A DNA stretch of 39,432 nucleotides from Periweissella ghanensis (lineage in GTDB: Bacteria; Bacillota; Bacilli; Lactobacillales; Lactobacillaceae). The notes under the pieces were generated by a model. The model was not told the DNA's origin. It did no database searches and was given only the letters and a program-made list of their open reading frames with translations. The translations under genes and the position numbers were made by a program. Location of the stretch: positions 1 through 39,432 of the forward strand of contig NZ_CAKKNT010000017.1 of the NCBI RefSeq assembly GCF_918814755.1, given 5' to 3'. Positions 24,151 to 31,149 of this stretch are shown here, piece after piece; the stretch's first letter is position 1, and each line of letters begins with the position of its first letter.

Positions 24151-24159
24151 TGGTATAAT
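24151..24159 (+). promoter_or_regulatory. Extended -10 promoter of the acpS-alr-mazF operon
   Basis: TGGTATAAT lies 45 nt before the acpS start, with no clear -35. It is identical to the extended -10 of tex and tetR in this window. Confidence 0.6.
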
Positions 24160-24203
24160 GAACTAATAATAAAAATAAAAGATATAATAATGTTGGAGTA
24201 ACC

Positions 24204-24560
24204 ATGATTTATGGAATGGGAATTGATTTAGCTGATATTGGTCGGGTCTGGGATTTAACCGTCCGGAAACCAGAATTTACAGCTAAATTTTTAACGCCAC
24301 GTGAACAAACTGAACTAGCAAAATTCAAAGGAATGCATGCTGCTGAATTTGTTGCGGGACGTTGGTCAGCTAAAGAAGCGTATAGTAAAGCATTAGGGAC
24401 AGGAATTGGGCGTGAATTAAGTTTTTTAGATTTAGAACTAATTAATGACGCCACGGGACGACCAGTGTTTACAAAACATCCATTTGCTGGCCGAGCACAT
24501 GTGTCAATTACACATACCGATAAATTAGTAATGACAGAAGTTATTTTAGAACAAGTGTAA
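24204..24560 (+). CDS. acpS: Holo-[acyl-carrier-protein] synthase
   Basis: Transfers 4'-phosphopantetheine from CoA to apo-ACP for fatty acid synthesis. The 118-residue protein has the two conserved metal-binding regions, GIDLADIGRV (Asp8) and RWSAKEAYSKALGTGIG (Glu in WSAKEA), and the C-terminal HVSITHTD. Length and order are typical. GGAG precedes the ATG. It is the first gene of an operon with alr and mazF, 26 nt upstream of alr. Confidence 0.95.
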   Translation: MIYGMGIDLADIGRVWDLTVRKPEFTAKFLTPREQTELAKFKGMHAAEFVAGRWSAKEAYSKALGTGIGRELSFLDLELINDATGRPVFTKHPFAGRAHVSITHTDKLVMTEVILEQV

Positions 24561-24586
24561 TAATTAATAGAGGTGAAATAAAAAAT

Positions 24587-25708
24587 ATGGCAATTGGGAT
24601 ACATCGGCCAACCAAAATTACATTAGATACCGAGGCATTGGTGCACAATATTAATGTTGCAAAAGCACCTTTTCCCGCCGATATAAATGTTTTTGCAGTT
24701 GTGAAGGCTAATGCATACGGACACGGGGTCCGTGAAATTACACAGATGGCAAAACAAGCTGGGGTAGCTGGATTTGCTGTTGCGATTTTAGATGAAGCGC
24801 TCGAAGTTCGGGAATTAGGCTATGAAAAAGAACCAATTCTGGTCCTTGGAATTACTTCAGTAGAATATATTGTTGATGCGGCGATTAATGGGATTTCATT
24901 AACGGTCGGTGATTTAGATTGGTTAAAAGCTGCGCAACCAATTTTAGATAGTGAAGAAATTCCACCATTAAAAGTCCATCTCGCCGTAGATACGGGTATG
25001 GGTCGCATTGGTGCCCAAACGCCAGCTGAATTAAGTGAAATGGTTAAGTTTTTACGTAATCATGCGCATGAATTTAACTTTGAAGGGATGTTTACGCACT
25101 TTGCAACGGCTGATTCACCGGCCGAGGATTATTTTGATGCGCAAGTGGCTAATTGGAATGCAGCGATTAATGTGGTTAATCCTTTACCAAAATATGTCCA
25201 TGCGGCTAACTCAGCTGCGACAATTTGGCATCCCCAAGCAATCAAAACGAACGTCTTACGCTTAGGTGCTGGCATGTATGGCTTTAATCCATCGGGAACA
25301 GATTTAGCTGCCCCAATGTTGCAACCCGTGTTATCATTAACTACAGAGGTAGTATTCGTTAAGCAATTGGCTAAGGGGAAGTCAGTTAGTTATGGTGCAA
25401 CATATCAAGCAACGGAAAACGAATGGGTTGCAACCTTACCAATTGGCTATGCCGATGGTTTCTTACGCCGGATGCAAGGCTATCATGTCTTAGTCGAGGG
25501 CCAACCGGCTGAAATTATTGGGCGGGTAACCATGGATCAGATGATGATTCGGTTACCTAAAAAATATCCTGTTGGTACAGAAGTGACGATTGTTGGGCAA
25601 AGTGGGGAGCAACAATTGTCATTAGTAGAATTAGCAACGTACGCTAATACTATTCCCTATGAAATCGTAACGAATCTTTCAACAAGAATTAAGCGCGAGG
25701 TAAAATAG
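24587..25708 (+). CDS. alr: Alanine racemase
   Basis: PLP-dependent interconversion of L- and D-alanine, supplying D-Ala for peptidoglycan and for teichoic acid D-alanylation. The 373-residue fold-III enzyme has the PLP Lys in [10 protein letters not shown] (residue 40) and the second catalytic Tyr in SVSYGATY (about residue 269), along with HAANSAA and GRVTMDQ. The start is ATG 24587 with GAGGTGA upstream. Its stop is one nucleotide from the mazF start. Confidence 0.95.
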   Translation: MAIGIHRPTKITLDTEALVHNINVAKAPFPADINVFAVVKANAYGHGVREITQMAKQAGVAGFAVAILDEALEVRELGYEKEPILVLGITSVEYIVDAAINGISLTVGDLDWLKAAQPILDSEEIPPLKVHLAVDTGMGRIGAQTPAELSEMVKFLRNHAHEFNFEGMFTHFATADSPAEDYFDAQVANWNAAINVVNPLPKYVHAANSAATIWHPQAIKTNVLRLGAGMYGFNPSGTDLAAPMLQPVLSLTTEVVFVKQLAKGKSVSYGATYQATENEWVATLPIGYADGFLRRMQGYHVLVEGQPAEIIGRVTMDQMMIRLPKKYPVGTEVTIVGQSGEQQLSLVELATYANTIPYEIVTNLSTRIKREVK

Positions 25709-25709
25709 G

Positions 25710-26135
25710 ATGGCAAAGACTGAAATCAAACGTGGCGATATTTATTATGCTGACCTTTCACCGGTAACTGGTTCTGAGCAAGGGGGAACACGACCTGTTG
25801 TGATTGTGCAAAATAATATGGGTAATTATTATTCACCAACGGTAATTGTTGCGGCTATTACAGCGAAAGCTTCAAAATCAAAGCTACCAACTCATATTCT
25901 CTTGCCAACGGAAGAAGGAATCGCGAAAGATTCAGTCATTTTGCTTGAACAGTTACGGACAATTGATAAAAGCCGACTTAAAGATCGCGTATCCCATTTA
26001 GATGCTGAGGTGATGTGTAAAGTCGACGTTAGTTTGGCAATTAGTTTAGGTTTAGTGCCTGATAGTCGGACTTATGAAGAAGTTAACCGCTCTAGTGAAC
26101 ATTTAGAAATGGTTGATACACCAGATAGTAAATAA
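25710..26135 (+). CDS. mazF: MazF/PemK-family endoribonuclease toxin (NdoA-like) without a neighbouring antitoxin
   Basis: Sequence-specific mRNA interferase family. The 141-residue protein has the fold's hallmarks: [28 protein letters not shown], with the catalytic Arg in GGTRP and the S1-S2 loop, then the conserved Thr in [17 protein letters not shown]-terminal extension of about 25 residues exceeds the Bacillus NdoA length. In B. subtilis the order is alr-ndoAI-ndoA; here mazF starts one base after alr, so the antitoxin gene is absent from this locus. It is co-transcribed with acpS and alr. Confidence 0.9.
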   Translation: MAKTEIKRGDIYYADLSPVTGSEQGGTRPVVIVQNNMGNYYSPTVIVAAITAKASKSKLPTHILLPTEEGIAKDSVILLEQLRTIDKSRLKDRVSHLDAEVMCKVDVSLAISLGLVPDSRTYEEVNRSSEHLEMVDTPDSK

Positions 26136-26140
26136 ACTAC

Positions 26141-26187
26141 CAAACTCCATAGTTATTAGATGTCAGGTCTAACAATTATGGAGTTTG
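26141..26187 (+). terminator. Large hairpin after mazF
   Basis: CAAACTCCATA pairs perfectly with TATGGAGTTTG, and the inner part (TTATTAGA/TCTAACAA) extends the stem. The following T content is weak (TTGTTGTA), so termination may be partial. Confidence 0.6.
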
Positions 26188-26223
26188 TTGTATAAATTAT
26201 GACCATGATTCGTAGGAGTGATT

Positions 26224-26673
26224 ATGAATTTTTATGATGTAACATATTTAGAACATCAAGCCGCTGTAAATAATTATTTACAAACGGTGTTAATTGGGAT
26301 TGGTATTTTAAGTTTTGTGATTTTATCTAGCTTATATGCATTTAAACGGTTAAAACGTAAATACCGTGATTTGAGTATTATTATCTTTTTATTTTTACTC
26401 TTCATGTTTGGTTTGCAATATACGGATTACACGCAGTTAAAAAATAAAGATACGCAATCAACGCAAATGATTAATTTCATTAAAGTCATTGCTGCAGAAC
26501 GCCATCTTAGTGCCAAAGATGTCTATGTTAATTCAACGCAATTAACTGATGGGGCGATTGTGAAATTAAAATCAAGATACTATCAAATTAAGCTAACCGC
26601 CGACCAATCATCGTATGTGTTAATTCGCACCCATTTATTAACTAATATTAATATCATGACGGAGGAGAAATAA
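26224..26673 (+). CDS. DUF3290-family membrane protein
   Basis: A 149-residue protein with two predicted transmembrane helices (about residues 20-42 and 52-70) and an extracytoplasmic or cytosolic C-terminal domain ending YYQIKLTADQSSYVLIRTHLL. It matches the DUF3290 proteins of Lactobacillales, which almost always precede a DUF421 gene, as here. ATG 26224 follows TAGGAG; an in-frame GTG at 26218 overlaps that site. The function is unknown. Confidence 0.78.
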   Translation: MNFYDVTYLEHQAAVNNYLQTVLIGIGILSFVILSSLYAFKRLKRKYRDLSIIIFLFLLFMFGLQYTDYTQLKNKDTQSTQMINFIKVIAAERHLSAKDVYVNSTQLTDGAIVKLKSRYYQIKLTADQSSYVLIRTHLLTNINIMTEEK

Positions 26674-26677
26674 CGGC

Positions 26678-27310
26678 ATGCAATTATATAGTCCAATTAT
26701 TATTAAATTAGCGTTAGGTATTTTATGCTTAATTTTACAAATTAACTTATTGGGGAAAGGGAATTTAGCCCCAACGTCGGCCTTAGATCAAGTGCAAAAT
26801 TATGTCCTCGGGGGAATCATTGGGGGTGTGATTTACAATGATAGTATTTCCGTCTTACAATTTTTCTTAGTCCTAATTATTTGGACAATGCTCGTATTAA
26901 TTGTTAAATTTGCTAAAGAACATAATCGTTATATTCGGTTTGTGATTGATGGTCGCCCAATTAGTTTGGTTGAATGGGGTAAATTAAACATTCGCAATTG
27001 TTTAAAAGTTGGGATGTCTGCTAATGAATTAATGTTTAAGCTGCGAATGCAAGGAGTTTATGAAATTAAACAAGTTAAACGGGCCATTTTAGAACAAAAT
27101 GGTCAATTAACCATCATTAAATTTGGTGAGGATAATATTATTTATCCAATCATTGTTGATGGCCAAGTTGATTTTGATGCATTGAGTTTGATTAATCATG
27201 ATGAGTTGTGGTTACATAATCAATTAAAGATTCAAAAGCAACATAATGTCCGGAAAATTTATTTGGCAGAATATGTTAATAACCAGTTAGTTATCCACAA
27301 TTATGATTAA
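26678..27310 (+). CDS. DUF421 (YetF-like) membrane protein
   Basis: A 210-residue protein with an N-terminal membrane part of about three helices (to about residue 85) and a DUF421 C-terminal domain. The domain contains the IRFVIDGRPISLVEWGKLNIRNC stretch (partial motif), and FKLRMQGVYEIKQVKRAILEQNGQLTI-type features are typical of YetF/YcaP. It starts 4 nt after the DUF3290 gene, with GAGGAG inside the end of that gene, so the two are coupled and likely form one complex. The role is unknown. A structured repeat begins 8 nt after the stop. Confidence 0.85.
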   Translation: MQLYSPIIIKLALGILCLILQINLLGKGNLAPTSALDQVQNYVLGGIIGGVIYNDSISVLQFFLVLIIWTMLVLIVKFAKEHNRYIRFVIDGRPISLVEWGKLNIRNCLKVGMSANELMFKLRMQGVYEIKQVKRAILEQNGQLTIIKFGEDNIIYPIIVDGQVDFDALSLINHDELWLHNQLKIQKQHNVRKIYLAEYVNNQLVIHNYD

Positions 27311-27318
27311 TGCAAAGC

Positions 27319-27426
27319 GTGTGACGGCAGGCAGGCGATAGCGCGAAGTATACTAAATAAGTCCCTTGAAGAAAATTCTTCAGGGGACTTATTTATTATT
27401 TTACATATATCGGCCTTTGGGAGTGC
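27319..27426 (+). repeat. Structured intergenic repeat, copy 4 (108 nt)
   Basis: The outer stem GTGT-GA-CGGCAGGC / GCCTTTGG-GA-GTGC is the most degenerate (several wobbles and two mismatches), but it keeps the tandem GA/GA loop at exactly the same position. It then has a 5'-only AGGC, a GATA/TATC helix, and the core hairpin AAATAAGTCCCTTGAAGAA with its complement. The core is followed by T-rich sequence and probably terminates the DUF3290-DUF421 transcript. It lies 8 nt after the stop, in the same orientation. Confidence 0.65.
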
Positions 27427-27457
27427 ATTTAGAGCGACGTTTTTTATGATTAAATAA

Positions 27458-28312
27458 TTATTCAAATAAGAAGCGCATAACAGCTTTTTCAACTTGCGGG
27501 TTACGCTTTAATTTTGAGTGTTGGGCCGCAGCCCCGTGATATTCATGTTGCTGATAAGAGGCCCCTGGGCTAGTTAAGTATTTTAATGATTGCGCCGAGT
27601 TAATGGGAACTCGCCCATCAGAATTAGAACCATTGTCAAGATTACCAAAAATATTTAGGACATGCGCAGCTTGGGGAAAAGTTGTGTGTAACTTTTCTAA
27701 GTGGGTAAACATGGTACTTTTAATGGTGGGTTCGCCGGTCTTTAAGAGTGGGGATTCGCTAGCTTTGGTGTTCCCACTATTCCCGCCAATAAAACTATTT
27801 GAGATACTAGCAATCGCAACATATTTATTTAACGTTGGTAAATCAGGATCGTTAGCATTGGCTAATAAATATTCAGCTAACGTACTATTACCCATTGAGT
27901 GGGCGACCACATTAAATTGTTTGAAATGATATTGATGGTGTAATTTTTCAATAATCGCGCGAAGTACGGTGGCATTGTGTGCTGGATTGCCATTTGTACT
28001 ATCATCAAAGACGACATTGATTAAGGGGTTATTATTTTTAGCTGTTAAAGTCCCACTGGTTGCGAGCGTATCATTAGCCTGAACATGAATAATTTCGGTT
28101 TCCGTCCCAAGTTTAGCTGCAGTAATTGATTTTATCATTGGTTTCATTGAATCAGCATCGCCGCCAAATCCATGGAGAAAGAGCGTCGGTACATCACTAA
28201 ATTGGGCATCGGCTGGGGCTTTTTTGACTAATTCTTTAGCTGGGGTACAACCACTTAAAATTAATAGGGTGGCAGTAAGGATGCTAATTAGGAACATGTT
28301 TTTATTTAACAT
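27458..28312 (-). CDS. DUF915-type alpha/beta hydrolase lipoprotein (cell-surface hydrolase)
   Basis: A 284-residue secreted lipoprotein. The signal peptide ends in the lipobox LSGC (Cys22), so the mature protein is lipid-anchored outside the membrane. The alpha/beta hydrolase domain shows an oxyanion loop FLHGFGGD, nucleophile elbow VAHSMGN, Asp in SDGRVPINSA, and a C-terminal His in AAAQHSKL. This pattern fits the DUF915 surface hydrolases common in Lactobacillales. The substrate is unknown. AGGAGGT precedes the ATG and is partly inside a palindrome. Confidence 0.85.
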   Translation of the reverse strand: MLNKNMFLISILTATLLILSGCTPAKELVKKAPADAQFSDVPTLFLHGFGGDADSMKPMIKSITAAKLGTETEIIHVQANDTLATSGTLTAKNNNPLINVVFDDSTNGNPAHNATVLRAIIEKLHHQYHFKQFNVVAHSMGNSTLAEYLLANANDPDLPTLNKYVAIASISNSFIGGNSGNTKASESPLLKTGEPTIKSTMFTHLEKLHTTFPQAAHVLNIFGNLDNGSNSDGRVPINSAQSLKYLTSPGASYQQHEYHGAAAQHSKLKRNPQVEKAVMRFLFE

Positions 28313-28317
28313 TAATG

Positions 28318-28346
28318 ACCTCCTAGATTGATCTAGGTCTATTATA
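28318..28346 (-). promoter_or_regulatory. Promoter and 16-bp palindrome at the start of the DUF915 lipoprotein gene
   Basis: The minus strand has -10 TATAAT (28341-28346), then the palindrome CCTAGATCAATCTAGG (28322-28337), whose right end merges with the AGGAGGT ribosome-binding site (28318-28324). The palindrome straddles the predicted transcript start, so a repressor site is likelier than an RNA hairpin. Confidence 0.5.
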
Positions 28347-28400
28347 CCGTGTGCACCAAGATTAGCCGAAAGATAAATTTTTACAATTTACAAAAAGTGC

Positions 28401-28406
28401 TATACT
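28401..28406 (+). promoter_or_regulatory. -10 (TATACT) of the proline iminopeptidase gene
   Basis: TATACT is preceded by TTTTAC/TTTACA at 15-16 bp as a probable -35. It is about 42 nt before the ATG. Confidence 0.5.
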
Positions 28407-28447
28407 ACCTAATAAGTAATGATAAATATTAATAAGGAGTCGGGATT

Positions 28448-29353
28448 ATGAAGACAGGGACAACAATCATTGATTTAGATAATGGCTACCATCTTTGGAC
28501 AAATACACAAGGTACGGGGACAATTCATTTATTAGCTTTACATGGTGGTCCTGGGGGCAATCATGAATACTGGGAAGATACGGCGCAACGCTTGCAAGCG
28601 CAAGGCCTTGATATTCAAGTGCATATGTATGACCAATTAGGTTCATGGTATTCTGACCAACCAGATTTTTCTGATCCAAAAAACGCTAATATTTTAACGT
28701 ACGATTACTATATTGATGAAGTTGAAGAAGTGCGCCAAAAATTGGGCATTGATAATTTTTATTTGATTGGTCAAAGTTGGGGTGGGGCGTTAACACAACT
28801 TTACGCCCTTAAGTATGGCCAACATTTAAAAGGCGCCATTATTTCATCAATGACGGATAACATTGAAGAATACGTCGTGTCAATTAATCAACGCCGTGAA
28901 GAAGCACTCCCTACTGAAGCGGTCGCATATATGCAAGCCATCGAAGCGGCTGGTAATTGGGATGACGCTCAATATCAAAGTTATGTACAGATTTTAAATG
29001 AACAATATGTTGATCGTAAACAACCAGTTTTACCAACTCACTTAATTTCAACGATGGCCACTGATGTCTATGGGCCCTTCCAAGGTGACAATGAATTTGT
29101 GGTCACGGGTAAATTAAATGAATTTGACTTACGTGATCAAATTCAAAATATTACGGTGCCAACCCTAGTGACCTTTGGTGGTCATGAAACAATGCCCGTT
29201 GCGACTGCCGAGCGCATGGCTAAACAAATTCCACATGCACGTTTGACGATTACCCCAGATGCTGGGCACCATGCGATGATGGATAATCCGGATGTTTATT
29301 ATGCTAATTTGGCCCAATTTATCAAGGATGTGGAAGCAGGCACCTTTGAATAA
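28448..29353 (+). CDS. pepI: Proline iminopeptidase (S33 family alpha/beta hydrolase)
   Basis: Releases N-terminal proline from peptides, complementing PepX in using casein-type peptides. The 301-residue protein has the family signature HGGPGGNHEYW (oxyanion and proline-specificity region), the YDQLGSWYSDQP segment, the nucleophile Ser in GQSWGGAL, and a C-terminal His in DAGHHAMMDNP. No signal peptide, so it is cytosolic. AAGGAG precedes ATG 28448. The family is clear; the gene symbol follows lactobacillar usage. Confidence 0.9.
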   Translation: MKTGTTIIDLDNGYHLWTNTQGTGTIHLLALHGGPGGNHEYWEDTAQRLQAQGLDIQVHMYDQLGSWYSDQPDFSDPKNANILTYDYYIDEVEEVRQKLGIDNFYLIGQSWGGALTQLYALKYGQHLKGAIISSMTDNIEEYVVSINQRREEALPTEAVAYMQAIEAAGNWDDAQYQSYVQILNEQYVDRKQPVLPTHLISTMATDVYGPFQGDNEFVVTGKLNEFDLRDQIQNITVPTLVTFGGHETMPVATAERMAKQIPHARLTITPDAGHHAMMDNPDVYYANLAQFIKDVEAGTFE

Positions 29354-29401
29354 GTACAAAAAATAGCCTTAACACGGCTTTCAATAGGCTGATATATATA
29401 C

Positions 29402-29442
29402 AAAATACCCGATGCAGAAAATTCTGCATCGGGTATTTTTTG
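29402..29442. terminator. Terminator after the proline iminopeptidase gene, possibly a decayed structured repeat
   Basis: AAAATACCCGATGCAGAA pairs perfectly with its complement, with a T run after. Flanking sequences read on the minus strand (GGCAGGC on one side, ATATATCAGCC on the other) resemble the repeat family's arms, but the outer stem is not maintained. Confidence 0.8.
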
Positions 29443-29478
29443 ATAGTGCCTGCCTTTTACAGTTCTATTTTTTAAGAC

Positions 29479-29544
29479 TTGAAATTGTTTAGGGGGTATA
29501 GTATTATTTTAGTCACTGATATAACACAAAAAAGGTGACTAAAA
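29479..29544 (+). promoter_or_regulatory. birA-bioY promoter with BirA-type operator
   Basis: -35 TTGAAA (29479-29484) and -10 TATTAT (29502-29507) have a 17-bp spacer. A perfect 10-bp inverted repeat, TTTTAGTCAC (29507-29516) and GTGACTAAAA (29535-29544), has an 18-nt gap. It covers the transcript start and the AAAGGTGA ribosome-binding site. Widely spaced inverted repeats are the known form of biotin operators bound by BirA, so biotin-dependent autorepression is expected. Confidence 0.7.
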
Positions 29545-30507
29545 TTGAAAGCAGAAATTTTATCATATTTAATGCAACATCCACATGAAGCGACCAGTGG
29601 TGAACGGCTAGCAGAGCACTATCAAGTTAGTCGTAATGCGGTTTGGAAAGTAATTAAACAGTTACAAGCCGAAGGTTACTTAATTGAAAGTCAACACCGC
29701 CGTGGCTATCGTTATCTTGGCACAAAAAACTTATCCGCGGAACAAATTGCGATGCATTTGCGGCAATCGTTGCAGGTACAAGTATTTGCAACGATTGATT
29801 CAACAAATAAATTGGCCAAACAATTGGCGACTGAAAATCCCCAACAGCCGCTTGCGATCATTGCTAATCAACAAACGGCCGGTTATGGTCGCCATGGTCG
29901 CGACTATTATAGTCCTAAAGATACGGGTATTTATATGAGTTTGTTATTACCGATGGCGACTAAAAATGTCACCAGTGGGTTATTGACAACTGGGGCAGCA
30001 GTTGCGGTTGCTAAATTTTTTGAAACTTTGTATCATACGGAGTTACAAATCAAATGGGTTAATGACTTAATCTATGAAAACCGCAAAATTGCGGGGATTA
30101 TGACAGAAGGAATAACCGATTTTGAAACCGGGTCGCTTAGTTACGTGATTGTCGGCATTGGGATTAATTTATCAACGACGGACTTTCCAATTGCCATGCA
30201 AGCCAAAGCGGGCTCGCTTAATTTACAAGACATTGATCGTAATTTGTTAGTAGCCCGGTTATTAGATGAAATGTATCAAGTTTTGATGGGTGAATTAACC
30301 CCGACATTGTTAACGTACTATCGGGAACATTCATTAGTAATTGGCCAAGAAATTATTTTAGATCAACGGGGTAAATTAATTCACGGCCGCGTTATCGATA
30401 TTAATAATGAAGGGGCCTTAGAAGTTGCAACTACCACGGGGGTCCAAGTTTTTAACAGTGGTGAAATTACGAAAGTAAAATTAGTAGATGGAGAATATCA
30501 TGGATAA
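29545..30507 (+). CDS. birA: Bifunctional biotin-[acetyl-CoA-carboxylase] ligase and biotin repressor
   Basis: Activates biotin to biotinyl-5'-AMP, transfers it to the biotin carboxyl carrier protein, and represses biotin genes. The 320-residue protein has an N-terminal winged helix (about residues 1-62, VSRNAVWKVIKQLQAEGY), a central ligase domain with GYGRHGRDYYSP (adenylate loop), IKWVNDL (catalytic Lys) and GIGINLST, and a C-terminal SH3-like domain. The HTH makes it the bifunctional type. The start is TTG 29545 right behind the operator. It overlaps bioY by 8 nt. Confidence 0.93.
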   Translation: MKAEILSYLMQHPHEATSGERLAEHYQVSRNAVWKVIKQLQAEGYLIESQHRRGYRYLGTKNLSAEQIAMHLRQSLQVQVFATIDSTNKLAKQLATENPQQPLAIIANQQTAGYGRHGRDYYSPKDTGIYMSLLLPMATKNVTSGLLTTGAAVAVAKFFETLYHTELQIKWVNDLIYENRKIAGIMTEGITDFETGSLSYVIVGIGINLSTTDFPIAMQAKAGSLNLQDIDRNLLVARLLDEMYQVLMGELTPTLLTYYREHSLVIGQEIILDQRGKLIHGRVIDINNEGALEVATTTGVQVFNSGEITKVKLVDGEYHG

Positions 30508-31048
30508 ACCAACCAGTAAGAAACAAGCTAACGTCCGGACATTAGTTTTAGCGGCTGAATTTGCCGTCTTTTTAGCTATTTTTGCCCAAATTTCAATTCC
30601 ATTTGGGATTGTCCCTTTTACTGGACAAACGTTAGCGTTAGGCTTATTTGCAAGTATTGCTCGGCCTAAAATTAGTTTAAGTGCCGTTGCTTTGTATTTA
30701 ATCATGGGGGCCATTGGCTTGCCGATTTTTGCCGGAGGGAGTGCCGGGCTAGTGGTGTTATTTGGACCGAATGCCGGGTATTTATTTGGCTTTTTAATTT
30801 ATGTGGCGTTAGTGAGTGCTGTGATTGTTAAATATCAACGGTGGTGGCAAATTGCACTAGCTAATTTAGGGGCATCATTATTGCAATTATTAATCGGAAC
30901 CATTGGCTACGCATTATGGGTGCATGTCCCCGTTACCCAAGCGTTATATGCTGGCATGGTTGTTTTTATCCCATTGGCAATTGTAAAAGTAGTTATCGTA
31001 ACGTTGGTGGCGACTAAAATCATTCAGCGCTTTGGGGTGTTTAAATAA
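30500..31048 (+). CDS. bioY: Biotin transporter BioY (ECF S-component)
   Basis: Biotin-binding membrane subunit that uses the shared ECF energising module. The 182-residue protein has about six transmembrane helices, the conserved PFTGQTLALGLFAS segment, and GLPIFAGGSAGLVVLFGPNAGYLFGF, a BioY signature. ATG 30500 overlaps the birA end (ATGGATAA), with GGAG 7 nt upstream; an in-frame ATG at 30488 is less well placed. The pair implies biotin auxotrophy with uptake, consistent with the operator upstream. No ecfA/ecfT genes are in the window. Confidence 0.93.
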   Translation: MDKPTSKKQANVRTLVLAAEFAVFLAIFAQISIPFGIVPFTGQTLALGLFASIARPKISLSAVALYLIMGAIGLPIFAGGSAGLVVLFGPNAGYLFGFLIYVALVSAVIVKYQRWWQIALANLGASLLQLLIGTIGYALWVHVPVTQALYAGMVVFIPLAIVKVVIVTLVATKIIQRFGVFK

Positions 31049-31066
31049 GCACGTAAATATTAACAA

Positions 31067-31110
31067 CTAAAAAAACAGGCTGAAGATTTTTTCTTCAGCC
31101 TGTTTTTTAG
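31067..31110. terminator. Bidirectional terminator between bioY and pepX
   Basis: A perfect inverted repeat CTAAAAAAACAGGCTGAAGA with its complement, with A and T runs built into the stem. It serves the converging birA-bioY and pepX transcripts. Confidence 0.9.
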
Positions 31111-31149
31111 TTTATGATATTAGTTACTATTTGACCCGCGGTGTAATAC

